A stretch of DNA of 64,000 nucleotides from Bowmanella sp. JS7-9 (GTDB taxonomy: Bacteria > Pseudomonadota > Gammaproteobacteria > Enterobacterales > Alteromonadaceae), in the NCBI RefSeq assembly GCF_004329715.1, contig NZ_JXSY01000001.1, forward strand, positions 1 through 64,000, given 5' to 3'. This document shows, in pieces, positions 55,626 to 62,674 of this stretch (position 1 is the first letter of the stretch; the number at the start of each line of letters is the position of its first letter). Below the pieces are notes generated by a model. The model had not been told where the DNA came from. It searched no databases and worked only from the letters and a program-made list of their open reading frames with translations. The translations under genes were made by a program, and so were the position numbers.

Positions 55626-55746
55626 AAATGGGTTGGCTGTGCCCATGCCTTTGGCGGCAGTGCTCATGTACGCTTTGTACACTGCGCGCTGCCTTCGCGG
55701 CCTGAACTCAGCCACCACCATTTTTCCTGCTCAGACTTTCTGAGTG
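55626..55746. repeat. Nested hairpins after acnD
   Basis: GGCAGTGC (55656-55663) pairs with GCGCTGCC (55686-55693; one G-T pair), enclosing a second hairpin, TGTAC-GCTTT-GTACA (55667-55681). A separate perfect hairpin, CTCAGA-CTT-TCTGAG, is at 55730-55744. No T run follows. The dyads look like a mobile intergenic repeat rather than a terminator. Confidence 0.6.
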
Positions 55747-55771
55747 ATCTGAATTTAAAAGGATTGAATGA

Positions 55772-55867
55772 ATGTTCAAACCACAGATAAAAATTCCCGC
55801 CACCTACATGCGTGGCGGTGACTGTGGTTTACGCGCGTTGCGCTTGGTCGCGGCGGAAAAAGTGTGA
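55772..55867 (+). pseudogene. Truncated duplicate of the prpF 5' end
   Basis: The sequence repeats the first 48 bases of prpF with two third-position changes (TTC for TTT, CGT for CGC), encoding MFKPQIKIPATYMRGG as in the real gene. After residue 16 the frame turns into unrelated DCGLRALRLVAAEKV and stops at TGA 55865-55867. The real prpF begins 192 bp further on. If translated, the 31-residue peptide would act as a leader or decoy. GGATTGA upstream is a weak ribosome binding site. Confidence 0.8.
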
Positions 55868-55932
55868 TTTTTCCTTGCTCGCAAACACCTGTGGTGTTTG
55901 GTAATGCTGGCGCATTACCGACGTACCGCCAC
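55812..55932. repeat. Hairpin cluster inserted in the prpF leader
   Basis: Outer arms GTGGCGGT (55812-55819) and ACCGCCAC (55925-55932) enclose three perfect hairpins in a row. These are GGAAAAA-GTGTGA-TTTTTCC (55855-55874), AAACACC-TGT-GGTGTTT (55883-55899) and GGTAATGC-TGGC-GCATTACC (55900-55919). The right end GACGTACCGCC (55920-55930) is an exact inverted copy of prpF codons around 56006-56016. The whole unit looks like a small non-coding repeat that rearranged the prpF 5' region. Confidence 0.7.
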
Positions 55933-55963
55933 ATCGTTGCGGGATTTATTCAGGATATGAAAA

Positions 55964-57142
55964 ATGTTTAAACCACAGATAAAAATTCCCGCCACCTACA
56001 TGCGCGGCGGTACGTCGAAAGGCGTGTTTTTTCGGTTGCAGGATTTACCGGAAGTGGCGCAGCAGCCCGGTGATATGCGCGATGCAATATTGCTACGCGT
56101 GATTGGTAGCCCGGATCCCTATGGCAAGCACACCGATGGCATGGGCGGCGCGACGTCCAGTACCAGCAAAACCGTGATTTTGAGTAAAAGTGACAAAGCT
56201 GAGCATGATGTGGATTACCTGTTTGGCCAGGTCGCCATCGATAAACCTTTTATTGACTGGAGTGGTAACTGCGGCAATTTAACCGCGGCAGTCGGCGCAT
56301 TCGCGATTAGTAATGGTCTGGTGGATGCGGCGCGCATCCCGCAAAACGGTATCGCGACGATTCGCATCTGGCAGGTCAATATCTGCAAAACCATTATTGC
56401 TCATGTGCCGATTACCAACGGTGAGGTGCAGGAAACCGGTGACTTTGAGTTGGATGGCGTGACTTTTCCGGCTGCAGAAGTACAGATCGAATTTATGGAT
56501 CCGGCCGATGGTGAAGGGGATATGTTCCCCACGGGTAATGTGGTGGATACACTGGACGTGCCGGGGATTGGTAGCTTAAAGGCAACCATGATCAACGCCG
56601 GGATCCCAACGATTTTTGTTAACGCAGCGGATATTGGCTATTGCGGCACCGAGTTGCAGGAAGCCATAAATGGTGACGGGTCAGCGTTGGATAAATTCGA
56701 AAAGCTGCGGGCCTATGGCGCATTAAAAATGGGGCTGATTCAGGATTTGGCGGAGGCGGCTGCCCGTCAGCATACGCCAAAGATCGCCTTTGTCGCGCCG
56801 CCGCAAAGTTATACCGCCTCCAGTGGCAAGCAAATTGATGGCAATGATATCGACCTGAATGTGCGAGCCCTTTCCATGGGGAAATTACACCATGCCATGA
56901 TGGGCACGGCTGCTGTGGCGATCGGTACGGCAGCGGCCATTCCCGGCACATTGGTGAATCTCGCCGCGGGCGGGACAGAACGTGAGGCGGTGCGTTTCGG
57001 ACACCCTTCAGGTACCTTACGGGTTGGCGCGGCAGCGACTCAGCAGGACGGTAAATGGCAGGTCACGAAAGCCATTATGAGCCGTAGCGCCAGGGTGTTA
57101 ATGGAAGGCAACGTGCGCATTCCGGGTGATATTCTAGAGTAG
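55964..57142 (+). CDS. prpF: AcnD-accessory aconitate isomerase PrpF
   Basis: PrpF isomerises the AcnD product, trans-2-methylaconitate, to the cis form. The 392-residue protein has the two-lobed diaminopimelate-epimerase-like fold. It shows 'IPATYMRGGTSKGVFFRLQDLP', 'DGMGGATSSTSKTVIL', 'DWSGNCGNLTAAVGAFAI' (a catalytic Cys/Gly-Asn region), 'ATMINAGIPTIFVNA' and 'GHPSGTLRVGAAA'. It is the last prp gene; the start at 55964 gives the canonical N-terminus, following the duplicated 5' end. A hairpin terminator follows. Confidence 0.96.
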   Translation: MFKPQIKIPATYMRGGTSKGVFFRLQDLPEVAQQPGDMRDAILLRVIGSPDPYGKHTDGMGGATSSTSKTVILSKSDKAEHDVDYLFGQVAIDKPFIDWSGNCGNLTAAVGAFAISNGLVDAARIPQNGIATIRIWQVNICKTIIAHVPITNGEVQETGDFELDGVTFPAAEVQIEFMDPADGEGDMFPTGNVVDTLDVPGIGSLKATMINAGIPTIFVNAADIGYCGTELQEAINGDGSALDKFEKLRAYGALKMGLIQDLAEAAARQHTPKIAFVAPPQSYTASSGKQIDGNDIDLNVRALSMGKLHHAMMGTAAVAIGTAAAIPGTLVNLAAGGTEREAVRFGHPSGTLRVGAAATQQDGKWQVTKAIMSRSARVLMEGNVRIPGDILE

Positions 57143-57151
57143 TAAAAATCA

Positions 57152-57190
57152 GCGTTTTTAATAAAAACGCGTCTAAAAGGCGCGTTTTTT
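57152..57190 (+). terminator. Terminator after prpF with alternative hairpins
   Basis: AAAAACGCG (57163-57171) pairs with CGCGTTTTT (57181-57189), giving a terminator with T7. An upstream GCGTTTTT (57152-57159) can instead pair with the same AAAAACGC, so two stems compete. Confidence 0.8.
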
Positions 57191-57374
57191 TATTTATTAG
57201 CAAAACCACCGTGAAGGCTTTGGTTAAATCGTTGATATAAAATAAGTATTTTTCATTCAAAGACCTTGTGGATTTTTACGTTTCTCATTAAATGTACGTA
57301 ATTGTACGGTTGCGGCTAGAGAAAGTGAGTGTAAATCTGGGTAAACACTGTTTTTTATGGTCAGTGAAATAAAA

Positions 57375-57404
57375 TTGACTTTCTAAACTGGTCATACCTA
57401 TAAT
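57375..57404 (+). promoter_or_regulatory. Sigma-70 promoter of the TonB-dependent receptor
   Basis: TTGACT (57375-57380), an 18-bp spacer and a consensus TATAAT (57399-57404). The transcript should start near 57411, giving a leader of about 130 nt. Confidence 0.75.
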
Positions 57405-57412
57405 GCCGTTCC

Positions 57413-57440
57413 AAAGGAGGTGCACCCGCACCTTTTTTTT
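57413..57440 (+). other. Terminator-like hairpin at the 5' end of the receptor mRNA
   Basis: AGGTGC-ACCC-GCACCT followed by T8 has the form of an intrinsic terminator. It starts within a few bases of the predicted transcription start. It can extend through GG/TT wobble and A/T pairs to 11 bp. The 5' arm contains a perfect Shine-Dalgarno, AAGGAGGTG (57414-57422), without a nearby start codon. Likely roles are protection of the mRNA 5' end or very early termination. Confidence 0.6.
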
Positions 57441-57540
57441 GCCTGAAAAACGCCAGATGAACTATTTGTGACGTTTTGAGGGACAAAAAAATTAAAGCAT
57501 TGCAAGTGGTCGTCATACCGCGCGCCCTTTGGAGACACTC

Positions 57541-59739
57541 ATGAAAGCTACATTTACCCGACGTTTTAATGCGTCACTGCTGGCCAGCGCTATTGCAGTG
57601 GCATTTTCCGCACATGCTCAGGAGCAAACCACTGAGCAGGAGCAGGCAACCGAACAAAAAATCGAAGCCATCACGGTAACCGCAGCAAAACGCTCGCAGG
57701 TCATTTATGAAGTACCAATTGCCATGAGTGCATTCAGTGGTGAAGCACTGGCCTCTCAGGGCATCACTGACATGACTGACGTAGGTAAATTCGTGCCTAA
57801 CCTGAATATCACGGGTTTCTCTGCAGGCCACACGTCATCAGCTAACCCATTCATTCGCGGTATTGGTTTGCAAGACCACCTGATCACAACAGATCCGGGC
57901 GTAAGCGTTTACGTGGATGGCGTTTACTTAGGTCGTCAGGTAGGGCAAAACTGGAACCTCAACAACATCGAGCGTATCGAAGTGCTGCGTGGCCCACAGG
58001 GTACCCTGTATGGCCGTAACTCTATCGGTGGTGCGATTAACATCATTACTAAACAGCCTAATGCGCAGGACAAAACCATTGTTAGCGTGGAAACCGGTAC
58101 GCGCGGCCGCCTGAAGGGGGACGTGTTCGTTAACCACGGTTTGAGCGAAGATGTATCGTTCAACTTCAATATGGGTTACAACCAGCGTGACGGTCTGGGT
58201 AAATTCATCAACCTGCCAAATGCAGAATATGATGTGGGTGAAACTCAGGAAATGTACGGCCGCGTGTCAGTGAAATATGCGCCGAGCAAAGACTTCAGCC
58301 TGGTGTACACCGCTGATGCCAACGACGGTAAAGGTGGTCTGCGTCCTTACACTGTAATGATCGACGAAGTACCAAATGGTGCCTATGCACAAGGCGGTCG
58401 TTGGGGCGTTCCATTCCCGTTCGGTCCACTGACCAACGCGGATGTAGCGGAAAATATTTATGACAATGCCACCGGTACGGCAGCGGTAAGCAGCGTATCT
58501 AACAGTGCCCGTGGTCAATCTTTGACTGCTGACTGGAACTGGACTGATACTCTGTCTTCAAAAGTGATTCTGAGCAACCGTAGTTCTCAATATAAAGCGG
58601 GTCTGGATGACGACGGCACTATCTATGAGCTGGATCATTACCCGGAGCATGGTGAAGCGGATCAAACCTCAGTTGAGTTCCAGGTAAATGGTTATGTGGG
58701 CGACGTAGACTTCGTGTCTGGCCTGTATTACTTCACCGAAAAAGGCAGCAACCTGCAGGGTGAAGACTCCAGCTTCAATGGCGGTCCTAACCTGTTATCT
58801 CTGCACCAAAAGACCACCAGTAAAGCGGTATTCGTCAACCTGGGTATGGATGTAATTGAAGATCTGCGTGTATCGGGTGGCGTACGTTACACCATGGATA
58901 AAAAAGTTGCAGATGCTGATGTAGGTGCTGCGTTAGGCCGCGTATTCTCTGAAGATAACTGGAACGAGTGGACGTTTGATCTGTCAGCCAACTACACCAT
59001 GGACAATGGCCTGAACGTATATGGCTCTATCCAGAACGGTTACCAGTCTGGTCAGTACCCAGCCCGTCCTTACTGCCTGTTTGGCGGTGACCCAGCGTGT
59101 TTCTCTGCCTCTGATAACATCAAGGCGATCAACTACGAGATGGGTGTAAAAGGCGAAGTGACAGCTGATTTCAGCATGAGCATCGCGGTATTCAATACCA
59201 AGTTCACTGACCTGCCTTATCAGGTGAGCACTACAGCCGAAGGTGGCTTCAATACCAGCAATCTGGTAGTTGAACAAACCTCTCGCGGTGTGGAGTGGGA
59301 ATCAACGGCTTATTTTGGCGACCACTTCAAACTGCACAGCAGCGTTGGTTTCATGGATGTTGATGTGCAAGAGCAGGATGGTGTAAAACCTGTCGCGCCA
59401 TTAACGCCAAAATGGACGCTGTCTTTAAGCCCAAGCTACAGCACAACATTGGCTAGCGGTGCAGAAGTTGAATTCCGCGTAGACTACTCTTACCGCGATG
59501 ACATGTACGGTGAGCCAAGTTCAGATGAAGGTCGTCTTACTCAGCTGGAATCACGTGCATTGACTAACTTCAACGTGTCTTACACCCCGGCTAACGATGC
59601 TTACACTGTGTCTCTGTACGGTCGCAACATCTTCGACGAGCGTTATGACAATGCCCGTCTGAATACCGGTGACTATGTTCTGCGTATTCTGTCTAACGAT
59701 GCCAGCGAATTTGGTGTACGTTTCCGTACCCAGTTCTAA
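57541..59739 (+). CDS. TonB-dependent receptor, ligand unknown
   Basis: A 732-residue outer-membrane barrel transporter with a signal peptide ending near 'AFSAHAQ'. After a Glu/Gln-rich stretch comes a TonB-box-like segment 'EAITVTAAKR'. The plug domain contains 'VPIAMSAFSGEAL', 'NPFIRGIGLQD' and 'RIEVLRGPQGTLYGRNSIGGAINIITKQP'. The 22-strand barrel ends with 'FGVRFRTQF' and its terminal Phe, as in outer-membrane proteins. The plug signature is the type common in Alteromonadales carbohydrate and organic-molecule receptors, but the ligand cannot be deduced. The ATG at 57541 follows GGAG. Proximity to the methylcitrate operon may or may not be functional. Confidence 0.93.
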   Translation: MKATFTRRFNASLLASAIAVAFSAHAQEQTTEQEQATEQKIEAITVTAAKRSQVIYEVPIAMSAFSGEALASQGITDMTDVGKFVPNLNITGFSAGHTSSANPFIRGIGLQDHLITTDPGVSVYVDGVYLGRQVGQNWNLNNIERIEVLRGPQGTLYGRNSIGGAINIITKQPNAQDKTIVSVETGTRGRLKGDVFVNHGLSEDVSFNFNMGYNQRDGLGKFINLPNAEYDVGETQEMYGRVSVKYAPSKDFSLVYTADANDGKGGLRPYTVMIDEVPNGAYAQGGRWGVPFPFGPLTNADVAENIYDNATGTAAVSSVSNSARGQSLTADWNWTDTLSSKVILSNRSSQYKAGLDDDGTIYELDHYPEHGEADQTSVEFQVNGYVGDVDFVSGLYYFTEKGSNLQGEDSSFNGGPNLLSLHQKTTSKAVFVNLGMDVIEDLRVSGGVRYTMDKKVADADVGAALGRVFSEDNWNEWTFDLSANYTMDNGLNVYGSIQNGYQSGQYPARPYCLFGGDPACFSASDNIKAINYEMGVKGEVTADFSMSIAVFNTKFTDLPYQVSTTAEGGFNTSNLVVEQTSRGVEWESTAYFGDHFKLHSSVGFMDVDVQEQDGVKPVAPLTPKWTLSLSPSYSTTLASGAEVEFRVDYSYRDDMYGEPSSDEGRLTQLESRALTNFNVSYTPANDAYTVSLYGRNIFDERYDNARLNTGDYVLRILSNDASEFGVRFRTQF

Positions 59740-59753
59740 GTATCTAGTAAGAT

Positions 59754-59784
59754 AAAAAAAGCCCGGCCATTGCCGGGCTTTTTT
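59754..59784 (+). terminator. Rho-independent terminator of the TonB receptor gene
   Basis: GCCCGGC-CATT-GCCGGGC flanked by A7 and T6. Confidence 0.95.
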
Positions 59785-59873
59785 GTAAGAATTTAGCCAT
59801 TGTGCCAGCCACATTGCGGCTATTACATTAATCATCTTTTCAGTCATTTGTGGTAGATACAGGACGTATAAAA

Positions 59874-60881
59874 ATGACAGCGATAGCAGAGCGTTTTAGT
59901 GGATGCCTGTTGGCCGGGGCGATAGGTGATGCCATGGGAGCGCCGGTTGAATTTATGAGCAGTGTTGAAATTGACAGCCTGACCCACGGTGAGGGCGTCA
60001 ATCAGTTTTATCAAGCCTACGGAAAATTGGGGGCGATTACGGATGACACCCAGATGACCCTGTTTACCTGTGAGGCATTACTGCAAGCCAGCAGCGATGG
60101 AGACTGCAGCTCTGAACAGGTCATCAGTTACTTCAATCAGGCGTATTTGCACTGGTTAAATACTCAACAAGAAGCCTCGCCACTGCCGTTAACTTACACC
60201 AGTCATTTGCTCAATGTGCCTTCCCTCAATGCCCGTCGGGCACCAGGCATTACCTGTATTACCGCGCTGCGCAACAAGCCAAGCCTACAGGCTCTGGCAG
60301 AAAACGAGAGTAAGGGATGTGGTGGCGTGATGCGCGCCGCGCCGGTTGGCTTATTTGCCGTCCGTAAGGCCTTATCAGATGAGGTGACTTTTCGCCTTGG
60401 ATCCCTGTGTGCGCATGTCACGCACGGCCATCCGACGGGATACCTGTCAGCCGGCCTTTTTGCCGTTGTTATCCGCTGTTTAATTCAGGGGATGACATTG
60501 CGTGCTGCCATTGATGTTGGGTTACGGGAACTGCAACGACACAATGGTCATGAGGAAACCTTACTGAGTGTGCAACGAGCTTTAATGCTATCGGCCACCG
60601 GGTTGAGCCATCGTCAGGCGATACAAATGCTAGGTGAAGGCTGGGTAGCAGAGGAGGCGTTAGCTATTGCGTTGTATTGTGTGCTTGTGGCGAAAGATTT
60701 TAGCCAGTTAATCAACTATAGCGTAAGTCATGGCGGCGACTCTGACTCTACTGGCAGTATTGCGGGTAACCTTTGGGGGGCAATGCACGGGCTTAATGGG
60801 ATCCCTCAGCCGTGGCTGGCGCAGCTGGAGGCTCATCAGTGTATTAATCAGATGGCACTAGCGCTACATGATTGCGCGTAA
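59874..60881 (+). CDS. ADP-ribosylglycohydrolase family protein
   Basis: A 335-residue enzyme of the DraG/ARH family, which removes ADP-ribose from protein side chains or free substrates using two divalent metals. Metal-binding motifs are in place: 'LAGAIGDAMGAPVEF' at the N-terminus, 'AITDDTQMTLFTCEALL' (Thr-Asp-Asp), 'GCGGVMRAAPVGLFA', 'HGHPTGYLSAGLFA' and 'SHGGDSDSTGSIAGNLWGAMHG' (Asp-Ser-Asp). The ATG at 59874 follows a GGA sequence and fits the family N-terminus; the longer GTG frame is unlikely. No ADP-ribosyltransferase gene is adjacent. Its 3' end overlaps the convergent gene by 38 bp. Confidence 0.92.
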   Translation: MTAIAERFSGCLLAGAIGDAMGAPVEFMSSVEIDSLTHGEGVNQFYQAYGKLGAITDDTQMTLFTCEALLQASSDGDCSSEQVISYFNQAYLHWLNTQQEASPLPLTYTSHLLNVPSLNARRAPGITCITALRNKPSLQALAENESKGCGGVMRAAPVGLFAVRKALSDEVTFRLGSLCAHVTHGHPTGYLSAGLFAVVIRCLIQGMTLRAAIDVGLRELQRHNGHEETLLSVQRALMLSATGLSHRQAIQMLGEGWVAEEALAIALYCVLVAKDFSQLINYSVSHGGDSDSTGSIAGNLWGAMHGLNGIPQPWLAQLEAHQCINQMALALHDCA

Positions 60882-61275
60882 AACCAGGCACTGAAGCACT
60901 AAATCCATGATTGTTTAACCAGGTCACTGCTTCAGCCGGAGAGGAGGTATAAATTTGCGTGTCCTGATTGTAATCGCTGGCGTTTTGCACGATTTGACGT
61001 TGCATTGAGAACTTACAAATTGTTGCCTCATGGGTTTGGTTATGCTCGATACACCATTGATAGATTTGTGCGAAACCATTCATTGCTTCAATACTCGGCA
61101 TGATCCAATCCAGCATATCCACATAGGCAGCCCACGGTTGGTTGCATAGCGGCAGCATGTGTCTTTGCACCTGCAATAGTGCAGTTTTAGTTATTTCTGG
61201 AGTCCATACGCCACGTAATTTGACGTAAAGCACGCGCTCATTGACGAACATATCAAAAGGACTAGAAGTGGGCAT
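60844..61275 (-). CDS. Possible STAS-like protein, unknown function
   Basis: A 143-residue soluble protein with no signal peptide or membrane helix. The order of beta strand 'RVLYVKLRGVW', helix 'TPEITKTALLQVQRHML', strand 'PWAAYVDMLDWI' and helix 'IEAMNGFAQIYQWCIEH' resembles SpoIIAA/STAS-like domains seen in marine bacteria. The match is by pattern only. It converges on and overlaps the ADP-ribosylglycohydrolase gene. The function is unknown. Confidence 0.6.
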   Translation of the reverse strand: MPTSSPFDMFVNERVLYVKLRGVWTPEITKTALLQVQRHMLPLCNQPWAAYVDMLDWIMPSIEAMNGFAQIYQWCIEHNQTHEATICKFSMQRQIVQNASDYNQDTQIYTSSPAEAVTWLNNHGFSASVPGFTRNHVALVPSD

Positions 61276-61675
61276 ATCGGCTTCCCTGATGGATATGATG
61301 AAAGTCTATGATTTATAGAGGATTATTCAAGCCTGCGCGATATTTATGTTTCGGCTTGGTTGTGAAAAACGCTATACGATATTGGTCAGCCAATTAGCAA
61401 TTTTGGGCAGCGGGACGCAAGTCAATCGTTGGAGTTGTGTGGATGCAAATCCCCAAAAAGCGCATCAAACGTTGTTTTACCCGATTCACGCAAATAATGG
61501 CTAAAAACACAAAAAACGTTATCAATGTGGTGTGTGCGGGTGTTGCAAATGGTGAAGCAGCTAGCCGTTCAAATAAAGGTATAACACTGCATCATCTTGC
61601 GGATTATTCAGCATTGCTTGATCCCGGTCGAATACACACAATAGAGCCAAAGAACATTACAAACAGAGTAAGACG
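61276..61675. other. Intergenic region before apbE
   Basis: The 400-bp gap contains an open frame at 61437-61724 with no recognisable product, which extends into apbE in another frame; I do not support it as a gene. The sequence is otherwise mixed and holds no clear terminator or repeat. It must contain the promoter of apbE and of the leftward STAS-like gene. Confidence 0.35.
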
Positions 61676-62638
61676 ATGGGCAAAACAACTATGGCTATCT
61701 GCATGCTGGCTTTTTCCTCGCTGAGCCATGCCGATTGGTACAGCGAGCAGCACAGCATAATGGGTACCAATATCCACATTGAATTATGGGCGGAGTCCGA
61801 AGGTCAGGCGCATCAGGGTTTAGCCGCGGTGGTGGCCGAGATCCATCGCATCGATAACCTGATGAGCAGTTATAAGACAGACAGTGAATTGAGCCGCATT
61901 AACCGAGAGGCTGCCAGCGCGCCGATGTTGGTCAGTGACGAGATGTTTGAGTTACTGCAAACCGCACAGAACATCTCACAGCGTAGTCACGGTGCGTTTG
62001 ATATCACCTTCGCCAGCGCCGGTTTTCTATATGATTATCGCCAGCACCAAAAGCCGACCGATGCACAATTACAGCATGCAATAAGACATATAAATTACCG
62101 TCTGGTTTTATTGGACGAGGCTAAGCACACAGTGTATTTCAATCATCCTGATGTCAAAATTGATCTGGGAGGCATCGCCAAAGGTCATGCGGTAGATCAG
62201 GCTCTGGAAAAATTACGCGCATTAGGCATTGAGCATGCGTTAGTGACCGCAGGGGGCGACACTGGTTTGTTAGGCGATAAACGAGGCAAGCCCTGGATCG
62301 TCGGGATACGTGATCCGCGCAATCGAGATCGTCAGGCCGTGGTGCTGCCGCTAGAAAACATTGCCCTGTCGACATCCGGTGATTATGAACGTTTTTTTGA
62401 AGAGAATGGGGTGCGTTACCATCATATTTTATCCCCCAAGACCGGCCAATCTGCCCATGAAGTGCAATCTGTGTCGATTTCCGGGCCGCTGAGTACTTTG
62501 ACTGACGGCCTGTCCACGGCGGTGTTTGTACTAGGAGTGCAAGAGGGGATGGACTTGATCAATCGCATCCCGGGGTATGAAGCGATTATTATGGACAGCG
62601 AACGCCGCCTGCATTATAGCCAGGGCTTGCAACGCTAA
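61676..62638 (+). CDS. apbE: FAD:protein FMN transferase ApbE
   Basis: ApbE attaches FMN covalently to a threonine of target proteins (for example RnfG, NqrB/C) in the periplasm. The 320-residue protein has an N-terminal signal-like helix (MGKTTMAICMLAFSSLSHA) without a lipobox cysteine. The flavin-transferase domain has 'SIMGTNIHIELWAE', 'MSSYKTDSELSRINR', 'VKIDLGGIAKGHAVD' (FAD-binding), 'HALVTAGGDTGLLG', 'ALSTSGDYERFF', 'YHHILSPKTGQ' and 'LTDGLSTAVFVLG' (metal-binding Asp/Thr). No Rnf, Nqr or other target gene is adjacent in the window. The start at 61676 lacks a strong ribosome binding site. Confidence 0.92.
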   Translation: MGKTTMAICMLAFSSLSHADWYSEQHSIMGTNIHIELWAESEGQAHQGLAAVVAEIHRIDNLMSSYKTDSELSRINREAASAPMLVSDEMFELLQTAQNISQRSHGAFDITFASAGFLYDYRQHQKPTDAQLQHAIRHINYRLVLLDEAKHTVYFNHPDVKIDLGGIAKGHAVDQALEKLRALGIEHALVTAGGDTGLLGDKRGKPWIVGIRDPRNRDRQAVVLPLENIALSTSGDYERFFEENGVRYHHILSPKTGQSAHEVQSVSISGPLSTLTDGLSTAVFVLGVQEGMDLINRIPGYEAIIMDSERRLHYSQGLQR

Positions 62639-62654
62639 CTACCGGTTTGATGTG

Positions 62655-62674
62655 GCTGAGGCACATGCCTCAGC
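62655..62674. terminator. Hairpin between apbE and the DUF1501-like gene
   Basis: GCTGAGGCA-CA-TGCCTCAGC forms a perfect 9-bp stem, reaching into the stop codon of the convergent gene. There is no T run on either side, so termination is uncertain. Confidence 0.45.

Noticed and set aside
61437-61724. Rightward open frame of 95 codons before apbE
   Set aside because: It has no recognisable family, no good ribosome binding site and runs into apbE in another frame; sequence composition looks like intergenic DNA.
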